DNA from: an uncultured Verrucomicrobiota bacterium
GTDB taxonomy: Bacteria > Verrucomicrobiota > Kiritimatiellia > CAIQIC01 > Lenti-01
Direction: 5' to 3'
Length of the DNA: 64,000 nucleotides
NCBI GenBank assembly: GCA_938003985.1
Contig: CALKWZ010000073.1
Span: forward strand, 41,711-105,710
Below are positions 7,497 through 18,568 of this stretch, piece by piece. The notes under the pieces are model-generated. The model searched no databases. It was given only the letters and a program-made list of their open reading frames with translations, and was not told where the DNA came from. Position numbers and translations under genes: made by a program. Positions within the stretch are counted from its first letter, which is position 1. Each line of letters begins with the position of its first letter.

Positions 7497-9311
7497 CTAT
7501 TCCGGCGCGGGGGCTTGGCCGTTGTTGAGAGCCAGATAGCGGTAGAGGCGGCGGTAGTAGCCGTCCTGCCGCAGGAGTTCCTCGTGGGTGCCCTGAGCGA
7601 CCAGCTTACCCTGGTACAGCACCAGGATCCGGTGGGCATGGCGGATGGTGGAGAGCCGGTGGGCGATGATGATCCCGGTGCGGTTCTGCATGACGCGGCG
7701 GATGGCGTCCTGGATCAAGGCCTCGGTTTCGCTGTCCACGTTGGCGGTGGCTTCGTCGAGGATGAGGAGGGCGTCGCGGTTCTGGGCCATGGCGCGCGCG
7801 AGCGCCAGCAGCTGCTTCTGGCCGGCGGCGAGCCCCCCGCCCCGCTCGTTGAGCACCGTGTCGTAGCCGCGGGGCAGCTTGCGGATGAAGCCGTCCGCGT
7901 TCACGTAGCGCGCAGCTTCTTCGATGGTTTTCCTTGAAATGGCGGGATCCAGCAGCCCGATATTGTCGGCGACGGACGCCGAGAAGATGAACGGCTCCTG
8001 CATGACGGCCCCGATCCGGCGGCGCAGGTCGTGGCGCCGGACGGAACGGACGTCGGTTCCGCCGATGGAAATGCGGCCCTGCTGGACGTCGTAGAACCGC
8101 AGGAGCAGGTTGATGAGCGTGGTCTTGCCCGAGCCGGTGGCGCCGACGATGGCGACGGTCTCGCCGGGCTCGATCCGGAACGAGACGTCGCGGAGCACCC
8201 AGTTTTCATCCACGTAGGCAAACTGCACGTGGTCGAACGCGATCGGGCCCGCCGCCGGGAGCGGGACGGGCGCGGGGGGATCGGGAATCCGCTGCGGTTC
8301 CTCGAGCAGCTCGAAGATCCGTTCGCTGGCGGCAAGCGCCTGCTGCAACGTGCCGGCGCGGTTGGACAGGCCGTCCAGAGGCCGGAAGAAGTCGCGGACG
8401 TAGGTCAGGAAGGCGATTAGCACGCCGAGGGTGACCGCCCCGGATCCGGAGAGGATGCACGCGCCGCCGACGCCCAGCACCAGGATGGTGGCGACGGCCT
8501 GGGCGAAGTCGAGAACGGGGAAATAGAAGCTGAACCAGCGGACTTCGAGAAAACACGCATCCCGCATGATCCCGTTGATGCGGGCAAACCGCTCGCGGAT
8601 GGTCGGTTCGCGGCCGAAAAGCTGGATGGTGGCCATCCCCGCGAGGGCTTCCTGGGCGTTGGCGTTGAGGGCCGATTGCGCCCGCCGGATCGCGCGGTTG
8701 GCCATCCGCACGCGCGTGTTCGAAAACAGGAACGCCGCCACCATGAACGGAAGGATCAGGAAAAGCGCCAGCGACAGGACGGGGCTGACGTAGATCATGA
8801 AGGCGAACACGCCGAGAATCTGGAACACGTCCGCCACGGCCCCCACGACGCCGTCCGAAACGAACCGCTGCAGGGTATCCACGTCGGACGTCACCCGCGT
8901 CATCAGGCGGCCGACGGGCGTCCGGTCGAAGTACTGGAGATGCAAGTCCAGCGCCCGGCGGAAGACGTCGTGACGGACGTCGCGGACGACTCCCTGCCCC
9001 ATCTTGGCGGCGACGATCGCGTGGAGATAGCGCAGAACGATGCCGGCCAGGCTGATGCCGAATATGAGCGCGCCCGTCCGCAGGAGGCCGTTCCAGCGGA
9101 CGTCCAGGGCCAAGGTCGCGTCGCCGATCCAGCGGTCGACGGCGTTCCGGATGAGGACCGGCGGAACGTTCATGCCCACGCTGCCCAGGATGGTCAGGAC
9201 CAGAATCCCCCCCATGGCGCCGCGGTAGGGTCGGGTATAGACCAGCAGCCGGCGAAGCAGACGGACGGTTTCGCGCGCGCTCGGGATCTTGGTTTCCGGG
9301 GTGGGGTTCAT
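7497..9311 (-). CDS. ABC exporter half-transporter, catalytically canonical subunit
   Basis: A 604-residue ABC exporter half: six membrane helices (about 25-320) followed by a nucleotide-binding domain. Walker A is G-A-T-G-S-G-K-T-T (about 389). The signature is L-A-A-G-Q (about 494) rather than L-S-G-G-Q. Walker B with the catalytic glutamate reads L-L-I-L-D-E-A-T-A-N-V-D (about 515). It is encoded 4 nt downstream of a second exporter half with a degenerate Walker B. Together they fit the heterodimeric BmrCD/TM287-288 type, in which one composite ATP site is inactive. The substrate is unknown: drugs or lipids are both possible. There is no recognisable regulator next to it. Confidence 0.9.
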   Translation of the reverse strand: MNPTPETKIPSARETVRLLRRLLVYTRPYRGAMGGILVLTILGSVGMNVPPVLIRNAVDRWIGDATLALDVRWNGLLRTGALIFGISLAGIVLRYLHAIVAAKMGQGVVRDVRHDVFRRALDLHLQYFDRTPVGRLMTRVTSDVDTLQRFVSDGVVGAVADVFQILGVFAFMIYVSPVLSLALFLILPFMVAAFLFSNTRVRMANRAIRRAQSALNANAQEALAGMATIQLFGREPTIRERFARINGIMRDACFLEVRWFSFYFPVLDFAQAVATILVLGVGGACILSGSGAVTLGVLIAFLTYVRDFFRPLDGLSNRAGTLQQALAASERIFELLEEPQRIPDPPAPVPLPAAGPIAFDHVQFAYVDENWVLRDVSFRIEPGETVAIVGATGSGKTTLINLLLRFYDVQQGRISIGGTDVRSVRRHDLRRRIGAVMQEPFIFSASVADNIGLLDPAISRKTIEEAARYVNADGFIRKLPRGYDTVLNERGGGLAAGQKQLLALARAMAQNRDALLILDEATANVDSETEALIQDAIRRVMQNRTGIIIAHRLSTIRHAHRILVLYQGKLVAQGTHEELLRQDGYYRRLYRYLALNNGQAPAPE

Positions 9312-9315
9312 CGCA

Positions 9316-11061
9316 TCAGAGAACGGCGGCCAGTTGCTGCATCTCGTGCAGGCGGCGGTAGTAGCCGGGCTGCCGGATCAATTCCGCGTGGGTGCCCTGC
9401 TGGGTGACGCGTCCGTTTTCCAGCACCCAGATCACGTCCATGGCCACCAGGGTGCTCACCCGGTGGCTGACCAGCAGCGTGGTGCGGGTCGAAAAGACCG
9501 GCTGCAGCTTGCGGAGGATGGCCGCCTCCGTTTCGGTGTCCACCGCCGCCAGCACGTCGTCGAGGATGAGCAGATCCGGATTGCGCGCGAGCGCGCGGCC
9601 GATGGAGGTGCGCTGGCGCTGGCCGCCGGACAGGGAGACGCCCCGCTCGCCCACCAGCGTCTCGTACTGCCGGGGCAGCTGCTCCACGTCGGCATGGAGA
9701 TGGGCGACGTCCGCCGCCGCCAGAATGGTTGCCTCGGTCGGGTCCGGCGTCCCAAACGCGATGTTGTTGGCCATCGAATCGGAGAACAGCATGGGTTCCT
9801 GCTCGGCCATGCCGATCCGGCCCCGGAGGTCCGCCAGCGGGACCTCGCGCACGTCGCGCCCGCCGATGCGGACCGCGCCGGACGAGACGTCCCACAGGCG
9901 CGGCAGCAGGGAGACCAGCACGGTTTTGCCGCTGCCGGTCGGCCCGGTGATGCCCACGCGGGTTCCCTCCGGAACGGCCAGGCACACGTCGTCCAGCAGG
10001 GTTGCCGCCCCCGCCTTCACGGTGACGTGGTCGAACGCGACGTCGCCGCCGGCGGGCGCGGCCTGCCCGCGTAGCGGCGCCGGATCGGCGATGGCCGGTT
10101 CGCGCTCCAAAACCTCGCGGATGCGCTCCCAGCTCGCCCACGAGCGCTGGAGGAGACTGATCACCCAGCCCAGCGAAAGCAAGGGCCACTGCATGTAGAG
10201 GAGATATTGGTTGAACTGCACGAATTCGCCCAGCGTGAGGCGCCCCTGGATGACCAGGCGCCCCCCCGCCAGCAAGACCAGCACCGAACTCAGGGTGAAC
10301 CAAAACGCGGCAAACGGATGGGTGCCTTCATGGACGTAGGCCAAGCGCAGGTTTTCCGTCCTGAGCCGTTCGTTCTTGTTCCGGAACAGATCGAGCCAGC
10401 GCGGCTCCACCGCGAACGCTTTCAGCGTCTGGATCCCCGTGAAGGTTTCCTGGTTGAAGCTCGCCATCTCCGAGAGCTGATCCTGAACGGCGAGATGCCC
10501 CTTTTTGATCCGCCGCGCGAACCACGTGAAACTCCCGATCATCAGGGGCACCAGGATCAGGACCATTCCGGCCAGCGGAGCGTTGAGGGAAAACATGACG
10601 CCGAAGGTCAGGAGAAACACGAAAACCATGCGGGCGTTCTGCATCAGCCCCTGGCCAATGCCCATGCCCACGGAACGGACGTCCGAGGACAAGCGGTTCA
10701 TCAGGTCGCCGGTATGCTGTGCGCGGTAGAAGCCGCGGTCCAGCCGGGTCAGGTGGTCGAACAAATCGCCGCGGATGCTGGTTTCCACGGCATGGCCCAC
10801 GCGGAGCGGAAGCTGGCGCATCCAGAACGAAAGCGCCGACGAAACAAGCGTGGCCCCGCCGTAAGCGGCCAGCCAGGCCCAAAGTTCCCGGCGCGCCAGC
10901 GTGCCCGCCGTCAGGCCGTCGATCACGACGCGCGAGATGAAGGGGATTCCGACGCTGAACGCCACCGTGAACAGCGACAGGAAAACGCCCCCGAAGATCG
11001 AACGACCGTGCGGGATCACGTAGTTTCGCAAGCGGCGAGGATGGGTTGGCGCGTCCGGCAT
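9316..11061 (-). CDS. ABC exporter half-transporter, degenerate-site subunit
   Basis: A 581-residue exporter half with six membrane helices and a C-terminal ATPase domain. Walker A is G-P-T-G-S-G-K-T-V (about 372) and the signature is a canonical L-S-G-G-Q-R-Q-R (about 475). Walker B reads L-I-L-D-D-V-L-A-A-V-D (about 500), so the catalytic glutamate is aspartate. This substitution marks the degenerate subunit of heterodimeric exporters such as BmrC. ATG 11061 (MPDAPTHP) is preferred to the in-frame ATG at 11115, because the longer start adds a basic tail before the usual N-terminus. First gene of a two-gene operon with the canonical half. Confidence 0.88.
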   Translation of the reverse strand: MPDAPTHPRRLRNYVIPHGRSIFGGVFLSLFTVAFSVGIPFISRVVIDGLTAGTLARRELWAWLAAYGGATLVSSALSFWMRQLPLRVGHAVETSIRGDLFDHLTRLDRGFYRAQHTGDLMNRLSSDVRSVGMGIGQGLMQNARMVFVFLLTFGVMFSLNAPLAGMVLILVPLMIGSFTWFARRIKKGHLAVQDQLSEMASFNQETFTGIQTLKAFAVEPRWLDLFRNKNERLRTENLRLAYVHEGTHPFAAFWFTLSSVLVLLAGGRLVIQGRLTLGEFVQFNQYLLYMQWPLLSLGWVISLLQRSWASWERIREVLEREPAIADPAPLRGQAAPAGGDVAFDHVTVKAGAATLLDDVCLAVPEGTRVGITGPTGSGKTVLVSLLPRLWDVSSGAVRIGGRDVREVPLADLRGRIGMAEQEPMLFSDSMANNIAFGTPDPTEATILAAADVAHLHADVEQLPRQYETLVGERGVSLSGGQRQRTSIGRALARNPDLLILDDVLAAVDTETEAAILRKLQPVFSTRTTLLVSHRVSTLVAMDVIWVLENGRVTQQGTHAELIRQPGYYRRLHEMQQLAAVL

Positions 11062-11139
11062 GGTGGAACGAATCGATCTCCGGCGATTCTTAAGGCCGCA
11101 TTCCGGCGGAGTCAAGCGGCGGCCCCGCCGGAAGACGGT

Positions 11140-12262
11140 TTACTGCGCCGCTTCGCCGCGGTTCTGCTTGAGCCACGCCTCGATGAACAATTCGAGGTCG
11201 CCGTCGAGCACGGCGTCCACCTGGCCGGTTTCGGCCTCGGTGCGGTGGTCTTTCACCATCGTGTAGGGCTGCAGGACGTACGAACGGATCTGGTGGCCCC
11301 AGGCGATTTCGCCTTTCTCGCCGTAGAATTTGTCCATCTCGCGCTTCTTCTTGTCCTGCTCGAGTTCGTAGATCTTGGCGCGCAGGATCTTCATGGCGCG
11401 CGCGCGGTTCGAATGCTGGCTGCGCTCGGCCTGGCAGGCCACCACGATGCCCGTCGGCAGGTGGGTCAGGCGAATGGCGCTGTCGGTCTTGTTGACGTGC
11501 TGGCCGCCCGCGCCGCCGGACCGGAACGTGTCCACGCGCAGGTCTTTCTCGTCGATTTCCACTTCGACGTCGTCGCTGATTTCCGCCACGACGTCGAGCG
11601 AGGCAAAGGACGTGTGCCGCCGCTTGGCCGCGTCGAACGGGCTGATGCGCACCAGCCGGTGCACGCCGCGTTCGGCCTTGAGGAAGCCGTAGGCCCACGG
11701 TCCGCTCACCATCAACGTCGCGCTCTTCACGCCGGCTTCGTCGCCGGGCTGGTAATCCACCGTGGAGACCTCGAAACCCTGTTTCTGGCAATAGCGGTCG
11801 TACATGCGCAGCAGCATGGCCGCCCAGTCGCACGATTCGGTCCCGCCGGCCCCCGCGTGCAGCGTCAGGAACGCATTGTTGGCGTCGAACTTGCCCGTCA
11901 TCAGGGACTGCAGTTCGACGTGCTCGTACTGCTTTTCCAGCCCGGCGACCTGCTTGGCCATCTCGACCACGTCGGGATGGTCTTCGGCCACGTGGCCTTC
12001 GTCCGCCAGCAGGCCGGCCATCAATTCCAGCTCTTCCTGGTGGGCGACGAGCCGGTCGTACGGCCCCGTCACCGCCTCCAGCGCGTTCTTGCGGTCGATC
12101 GTCGCCCGCGCCGCGCTCTGGTCGTTCCAGAAATCGGGCGCGGCCATCCGCTGCGTCAGTTCCTCGATGATCCGTTTTTTGCCGTCGACGTCAAAGATAG
12201 CCTCGCATTCCTGCGAGGTGTTCTTTCACGAACGCGATGCGCGTGGAAAGCTCGTCTAACAT
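11140..12262 (-). CDS. prfB: peptide chain release factor 2, programmed +1 frameshift
   Basis: Terminates translation at UGA and UAA. The reading frame is split. The first 23 codons run from ATG 12262 to CTT 12194, followed by an in-frame TGA (12193-12191). A +1 slip at CTT-TGAC then enters the main frame (D-V-D-G-K-K...), giving 373 residues. GAGGC-TAT-CTT-TGA-C closely resembles the E. coli frameshift site with its internal Shine-Dalgarno stretch. Diagnostic motifs are S-P-F (stop-codon recognition) in R-I-S-P-F-D, and G-G-Q in G-G-A-G-G-Q-H. The start codon overlaps the lnt stop (ATGTTAG), implying translational coupling. The gene should regulate itself: low RF2 increases slippage. Confidence 0.96.
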
Positions 12263-13833
12263 GGTACCCTTTGCGTTGTCCGCCGCTTGCGAAGCGCCGC
12301 CGCCAGCCACAAAACCGTCGCGACGGCGCAAGCGACGCCGTAGATATCTCCATAACGGGCGTAGAACGTCAAGGACGCCGCGTCCTCGGGCACCGGGACC
12401 GTCGCCCACAGCACGCCCGGCCCGTCCGTCCCGCCCGCGCCGTCGGACAGGAACGCCGCGACGCGCCCCGACGGTTCGATCACGCAGGTCACGCCCGTGT
12501 TGCACGCGCGGACCAGCGGCACGCGGTTTTCCACGGCCCGGAGGATCGCGTTGCGCATGTGCTGGCGCGGCTGCACGCGGGCATCGAACCAGGCGTCGTT
12601 CGTCACGTTCACCAGCATCCGCGCGCCGGCGCGCACGTCGGCCCGCGCCAAATCCGGCAGGATGTCTTCGAAGCAGACCAGCGGCGCCAGCGGCACGTCG
12701 CCCTTCCCCGCCCGGAAAACGGCGCTCTCCGTGCCGGCGGTGATGGTGGCGGGCCAGCCCCAGGCCACCTGCCAGGCCGCCGGCACGAGTCCCGCCAGCG
12801 GGATGAACTCCCCGCCGATCACCAGATGCCGCTTGTCGTATTCCCCGGCGATGCGCCCGTCTACGTCGAACAAGAACGCGCTGTTGAAGTATTCCGGTTC
12901 GCCGGATTCCCGCACGGCGGTGTCCAGCGACCCGGTCAGGATCGGCGTGCCGTTGGTGCACAGGCTCCACACCAGGTCGTAGCTGTTCGAGCTGTTGCGC
13001 ACGTCGTCCGGCAAGGCCGTTTCCGGCCAAATCACCAGCTCCACCGCCGGATCGGCCTGCGCCTTGCGGGTCAAATCCGCCAGCCGCTCGTAGATCATGA
13101 GGATTTTCGCCCGCACCCATTTTTCGTCCTGCGGAATCGAGGGCTGGACCAGCGCCACGCGGATCGACCGGCCCGACCCCATTTTCACGATGCGGTCCGC
13201 TTCCTCCACCCCGCGGGCCGTCCACGCCCCCCAGCCCAAAGCCAAGGCCACCAGCCCGGCGCCGGCCGCCAGCGCGCGCCAGCCGCGCCGCTCCGCCAGC
13301 GCCCAGGCCAGCAGGGCGTTGGCGAACGCCGCCAGGCCCGTGACCAGCCACACGCCGCCGAATTCCGCGAGTTGGACCGCCGGCAACCAGGGCGTCAACG
13401 CCGCGCCCAGCGTGTTCCACGGAAATCCCCCGAAGATCCAGCCGCGCAGGAATTCGCTACCGGTCCAAATGATCGTCGTCGCCGCCGCGAACCCGGCCGC
13501 GCCTCCGCGCCAGCGATTCGCGGCCAGCGTGGCCGGCAGGAAATAGATCGCACAATAGGCGCACACGGCCAGCCAGCCCAGCACCGTCACGTTGGTCAAC
13601 CAACTCATGCTCAACAGCCAGAACAAGAGACCGGCCGCGAACCCCATTTTCAGCGCGAGGCGGGCCGGCACCTGCCGCGCCATGATCCACAGCGGCACCA
13701 GCGCCACCCACGCGGCCCAGGTCCATTCCAACGGCGGAAACGCCGCAAAAAACAGCAGGCCGGACGCGGCGGCGCAGGCCGCCGCCGTCCATTCGGCCGA
13801 AGTGGAGCGTTGGATCTTCATCGGGCCGCCCAT
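12256..13833 (-). CDS. lnt: apolipoprotein N-acyltransferase
   Basis: Final enzyme of lipoprotein maturation in the inner membrane, N-acylating the lipid-modified cysteine. It has 525 residues: an N-terminal block of about six to seven membrane helices (about 15-215), a nitrilase-like periplasmic domain (about 225-490) and a last membrane helix (about 495-515). The catalytic triad is visible as glutamate in W-P-E-T-A-L-P, lysine in D-K-R-H-L-V, and cysteine in V-C-F-E-D. A second ATG at 13821 is equally possible as the start. Its stop overlaps the prfB start by 7 nt. The presence of lnt supports a diderm cell with an outer membrane. Confidence 0.93.
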   Translation of the reverse strand: MGGPMKIQRSTSAEWTAAACAAASGLLFFAAFPPLEWTWAAWVALVPLWIMARQVPARLALKMGFAAGLLFWLLSMSWLTNVTVLGWLAVCAYCAIYFLPATLAANRWRGGAAGFAAATTIIWTGSEFLRGWIFGGFPWNTLGAALTPWLPAVQLAEFGGVWLVTGLAAFANALLAWALAERRGWRALAAGAGLVALALGWGAWTARGVEEADRIVKMGSGRSIRVALVQPSIPQDEKWVRAKILMIYERLADLTRKAQADPAVELVIWPETALPDDVRNSSNSYDLVWSLCTNGTPILTGSLDTAVRESGEPEYFNSAFLFDVDGRIAGEYDKRHLVIGGEFIPLAGLVPAAWQVAWGWPATITAGTESAVFRAGKGDVPLAPLVCFEDILPDLARADVRAGARMLVNVTNDAWFDARVQPRQHMRNAILRAVENRVPLVRACNTGVTCVIEPSGRVAAFLSDGAGGTDGPGVLWATVPVPEDAASLTFYARYGDIYGVACAVATVLWLAAALRKRRTTQRVPC

Positions 13834-13893
13834 TCTGCCACGTCGCGCCCGCCCCGCAACCTTCGATTTCCCACGGCCGCGCCGGCGGCGAAC

Positions 13894-15927
13894 TCAAGGA
13901 TCCGGCACGGGGGCCAAGACGGCCCGATCGAATTGCAGCGCGCCGGAAGCGCTCGCTCCGCTGACGTTCACGACGAACCGCGCCCAGGAAGAACCCGCCG
14001 GCGCGGTCGCCCGGACGGTTTTCTGCGTCCAGATCTCCACCACGTCGCTCAAATCCACGCGGAGGGAATCGAGCAAGGAAAACGAGCCGTTGTAGAATTC
14101 GATTTTCAGTTCCTGGACGGCGGCGGTCCAATTGTTATCGACGTGGTCGGCCCAGAACCAGGCCGAAGCCTGATAGGTCTGGCCGGGCTGGGCCGCGCCT
14201 TCCTGCCACCAGCCCCCGAAATCGTCGCCGGACCAGGAACCGCGGACGGCGGCAGCGACGGCCCCTTGGCGGCAACGCCAGTCCACCCGCGCCGCGCTGC
14301 CCCAAGCATCGCCATGGACGTCTTCGCCGGTGGACTCCCAATGCCGCGCGCGCGAATCGGACGACCCCGACACTTCGAAGCTCGCGTTGCCGAGCAAGTT
14401 GCTCGGTTCGTTTTCCATTCGGGCCACGGCATAGAACGCCGCGGAATCCGCGGGATCGCCGTCCACGAAAGACGGAGCGTAGTTCGTCGCTGCGAATTCG
14501 CCGCTGACGCTGGTCCAATTCGCTGAATCCAGGGAGTCGGTACGGCGCACCTCGTACCGATCGCCTTGCTGGGCGTTGAACCGGATTGAAAACGCCCCCC
14601 CCGCGCCCGGCTCCAAACGCACCACCGGTTGGGTCGAACTGAAGCGCAGGGACCCGTCGCCGAGAATGACCATGCCGTACCACCACGGCGGCGCGTAGGT
14701 CGGATACAGCGCCTGGACGGCGTTGAACCAGGCCACGAATGCCTCGCCGATGGATTGGCCCAGCGCAAGCGGCTCGTAGAAATGGCGATCTTCCCAGATC
14801 CCGCCTGTTTTCGTGCTGCCCCAGGCCACCAAGCCCGAATCGCCGGGGTTGTGCACGACCAAAGCGCCCAAATTGTTGGTTTCCGTGTAATCGCACCCTG
14901 AACAGACGTAGAACGAGTAGAACAAGGCCGGAGGCATCCAGGCCAGGTAGTTGGAGGCATAAAGGTACCTGAATTCATTCCGGTTGTCTTGGTAGAACCC
15001 ATGGCCCTGGGAATATCCATGCGAACGGACGAAGATCAGTTCGTAGACATTGGTCAGCTGCTGCCGGTAATCGTTCGCCGTGGTGTTCTCCGCGTCCTGC
15101 ACCACCCGGAGATGGTCGGCGCCGTAATTCAACCCGATCGTCTCCGCATCGTCGGCCATCATGTAGGACCAATCGTCGTCGTTGTAAAGCAGCGCCCGCT
15201 TGGCCGGCAGGAGCTGGAACGTCCGATAGCGATGGTTTTTGCCGAAATAGGCGTTCAGCAAGGCGCTTTCCGCACCCGCCAACGGCAAATCGTCCGCTTT
15301 GAGCCGCGACACCCAGATTTCCAGATCGAGGTTGCCGCCGCGCGTATCGTACTTGCCGGCGGCGAAGGGCGGCGTTTGGTTGGTATCCGCCCAGGTACCG
15401 TCCAAATCCATGTAGAAGAGGTCGCACGGAAAATCCTCGAATTCCAGCCCCCAGCCCCAATCTTGGTACATTTCATAGACGACGTGAGGCAGATCTCCGA
15501 TCAGGATCGCGCCGTTCAACGACGCCGGCTCCGCGTAGAGAGCGGCCAAGAGCTGGCGCAGGTCTGCCGCGCTGCCGCCGGAGTAGGCGTACAAAAGCGG
15601 GTCGTATCCATCCGCCTCCAGATCGGCCAGAAAATGGGTCGTTGCGGCGCCGACGCCGGCCAACGCGTTGGAATGGACGATCACGCATAGGCGGTTGGTT
15701 GCGGCATCGCGCGGCGTCGCCCGTACGCCGGCAACGGGAACAAGTTTCGACAAATCCCGCGGCCCCTTGCCGTCCGCAACGGCGTGGAGCGACTTCGGCC
15801 TTCCCTGCGGTTCCATCCAGCGCGTGACGGCTGGCGCCTGGGCAAACCCGCCGATCGACAGCGCCAGCCAGCCAAGCGCGATACCCGGAAAGAGGGCGCG
15901 GCGGAAAGTTGGGATGGAGCATTTCAT
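13894..15927 (-). CDS. secreted C25-like (gingipain-type) cysteine peptidase
   Basis: A 677-residue secreted protein. ATG 15927 follows a GAGGGA site and opens a signal peptide ending near G-G-F-A-Q-A. The central part (about 60-450) resembles clan CD peptidases of family C25: a beta-strand ending R-S-H-G-Y with His303, and a strand followed by C-S-G-C-D with Cys342, the expected His/Cys catalytic pair. A GDLP segment near 150 also fits. A short domain at about 455-510 (Y-E-V-R-R-T...W-T...F-Y-A-V) resembles the C-terminal modules common in Kiritimatiellota secreted proteins. The last about 150 residues form a carbohydrate-binding-like jelly roll beginning N-L-L-G-N-A-S-F-E. The substrate is not known. 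Confidence 0.7.
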   Translation of the reverse strand: MKCSIPTFRRALFPGIALGWLALSIGGFAQAPAVTRWMEPQGRPKSLHAVADGKGPRDLSKLVPVAGVRATPRDAATNRLCVIVHSNALAGVGAATTHFLADLEADGYDPLLYAYSGGSAADLRQLLAALYAEPASLNGAILIGDLPHVVYEMYQDWGWGLEFEDFPCDLFYMDLDGTWADTNQTPPFAAGKYDTRGGNLDLEIWVSRLKADDLPLAGAESALLNAYFGKNHRYRTFQLLPAKRALLYNDDDWSYMMADDAETIGLNYGADHLRVVQDAENTTANDYRQQLTNVYELIFVRSHGYSQGHGFYQDNRNEFRYLYASNYLAWMPPALFYSFYVCSGCDYTETNNLGALVVHNPGDSGLVAWGSTKTGGIWEDRHFYEPLALGQSIGEAFVAWFNAVQALYPTYAPPWWYGMVILGDGSLRFSSTQPVVRLEPGAGGAFSIRFNAQQGDRYEVRRTDSLDSANWTSVSGEFAATNYAPSFVDGDPADSAAFYAVARMENEPSNLLGNASFEVSGSSDSRARHWESTGEDVHGDAWGSAARVDWRCRQGAVAAAVRGSWSGDDFGGWWQEGAAQPGQTYQASAWFWADHVDNNWTAAVQELKIEFYNGSFSLLDSLRVDLSDVVEIWTQKTVRATAPAGSSWARFVVNVSGASASGALQFDRAVLAPVPDP

Positions 15928-16090
15928 CGTTCCCTCGGGCTCGTTTTCGCCTGGGGCTTCGCAGCCCAAATCGAAAGGATAGGAGGGCGGATCGGCAAAA
16001 CCAAGCCTAATCCGGCCGGCGGGCAGCCGGGACGGAGTTTTCCGAACCTAGACCTATGCGCCCTGCGGCAATCATGCTAGTTTTCCCGCC

Positions 16091-16648
16091 ATGGCACTTG
16101 CGCCTTGCCATTCCATTTTCTGGAGTTTTCTCCGGATCGGTGCCGGCGCTTTCGGCGGCGGCATGGCCGCGTTGCCCGTGTTCGAGGCGGAATTGGCGAC
16201 CCGCCGCGGCTGGTTGACGCCGCACGACGTCGCCGAGGCCTACGCCATCTCCCAGTCCGTGCCCGGCGTCATCATCGTCAATTTCGCGGTCCTGACCGGC
16301 CTGCGCCTGGGCGGCAAGCGCGGGGCGCTGCTCGCCGCGCTCGCCGTCGCCCTGCCCGCCTATTTCATCATTTTGGCCCTCGCCGCCCTGTTCGCCGGCC
16401 GCTGGGAAAACCGCTGGGTCGCGGCGGCTCTGGCCGGCCTGCGTCCGGCCGTCGTCGCCGTGGTCGCCGGCGCGGCGATCCGGCTCGGGCGCGGCCAGTT
16501 GCGCTCGCCGCTGCCGTGGCTGGCCGCCGCCGGCGGCGCCGCGCTGATGCTCGCGAAAATCCTGCCGCCCATCCCGTTGATCCTGCTCGGCGCGGCGGCG
16601 GGGCTGATTGGGCATGTCGCGCGCCGGAAGGATGCGGTGTCGCCATGA
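16091..16648 (+). CDS. chrA: chromate transporter, first half (short-chain ChrA family)
   Basis: Inner-membrane transporter of the CHR family, 185 residues with about five to six hydrophobic segments. The family signature appears as F-L-R-I-G-A-G-A-F-G-G-G-M-A near the start, then a basic loop with W-L-T and A-Y-A-I-S-Q-S-V-P-G. Short CHR proteins work as pairs of homologous halves, and the second half starts inside this stop codon (ATGA overlap). Substrate is likely chromate or another oxyanion, but CHR proteins are often annotated without proof. No ChrB regulator is present. Confidence 0.88.
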   Translation: MALAPCHSIFWSFLRIGAGAFGGGMAALPVFEAELATRRGWLTPHDVAEAYAISQSVPGVIIVNFAVLTGLRLGGKRGALLAALAVALPAYFIILALAALFAGRWENRWVAAALAGLRPAVVAVVAGAAIRLGRGQLRSPLPWLAAAGGAALMLAKILPPIPLILLGAAAGLIGHVARRKDAVSP

Positions 16649-17187
16649 ACGCGCTGCTTCTGCTGTTCTGGACGTTTTTCCGCATCAGCCTCTTCAGCAT
16701 CGGCGGCGGCTACAACATGATTCCCTTGATGCAGCACGAAGTGGCCGCCCGCGGCTGGTTGACTCCCGAGCGGTTTCTCGACGTGCTGGCGGTATCGGAA
16801 ATCACGCCGGGACCCATCGCGGTCAACCTGGCGACGTTCGCCGGCTACCAGGTCGCCGGCCTGCCGGGTTCGATCGCCGCGACGGTGGGCGTGTGCCTGC
16901 CCGGTGCGTTGTTGCTGCTGGCGCTGGGGGTCCTGGCCCTGCATCTGCGCGAGCGGCCGGCGTTCCGGGCCGCCATGCGCGGCCTGATGCCCGCCCTCGT
17001 CGGACTGCTCGCCGCCACCGCCATCCGGTTGGCGCTCGCGCTCGTCCCCGCCGGTGCGGCGCAACCCGGATTCCCCGCGCTCGCGATTTTCGCCGGCGCT
17101 TTCGGGCTTGTCCTGTGGAAAAACCCCCACCCGGCTTTCTTGATGCTGGGCGCGGCGACCGCCGGCGTGGCGTTTTCGTTTTTCTGA
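16645..17187 (+). CDS. chrA: chromate transporter, second half (short-chain ChrA family)
   Basis: A 180-residue CHR-family half protein. The start codon ATG at 16645 overlaps the preceding stop (ATGA), so the two halves are translationally coupled. The family pattern is clearer than in the first half: F-F-R-I-S-L-F-S-I-G-G-G-Y, then W-L-T-P-E-R-F-L-D and S-E-I-T-P-G-P-I-A-V-N. About five membrane segments follow. It converges with the response regulator gene. Confidence 0.9.
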   Translation: MNALLLLFWTFFRISLFSIGGGYNMIPLMQHEVAARGWLTPERFLDVLAVSEITPGPIAVNLATFAGYQVAGLPGSIAATVGVCLPGALLLLALGVLALHLRERPAFRAAMRGLMPALVGLLAATAIRLALALVPAGAAQPGFPALAIFAGAFGLVLWKNPHPAFLMLGAATAGVAFSFF

Positions 17188-17206
17188 GCGCGCGGGCTGC
17201 CGGGGC

Positions 17207-18564
<1,358 letters not shown>

Positions 18565-18568
<4 letters not shown>

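Noticed and set aside
10207..14526. A 1439-codon open frame across the ABC exporter, prfB and lnt
   Set aside because: It runs antisense to four well-supported genes and has a histidine/arginine/glutamine-rich shadow composition.
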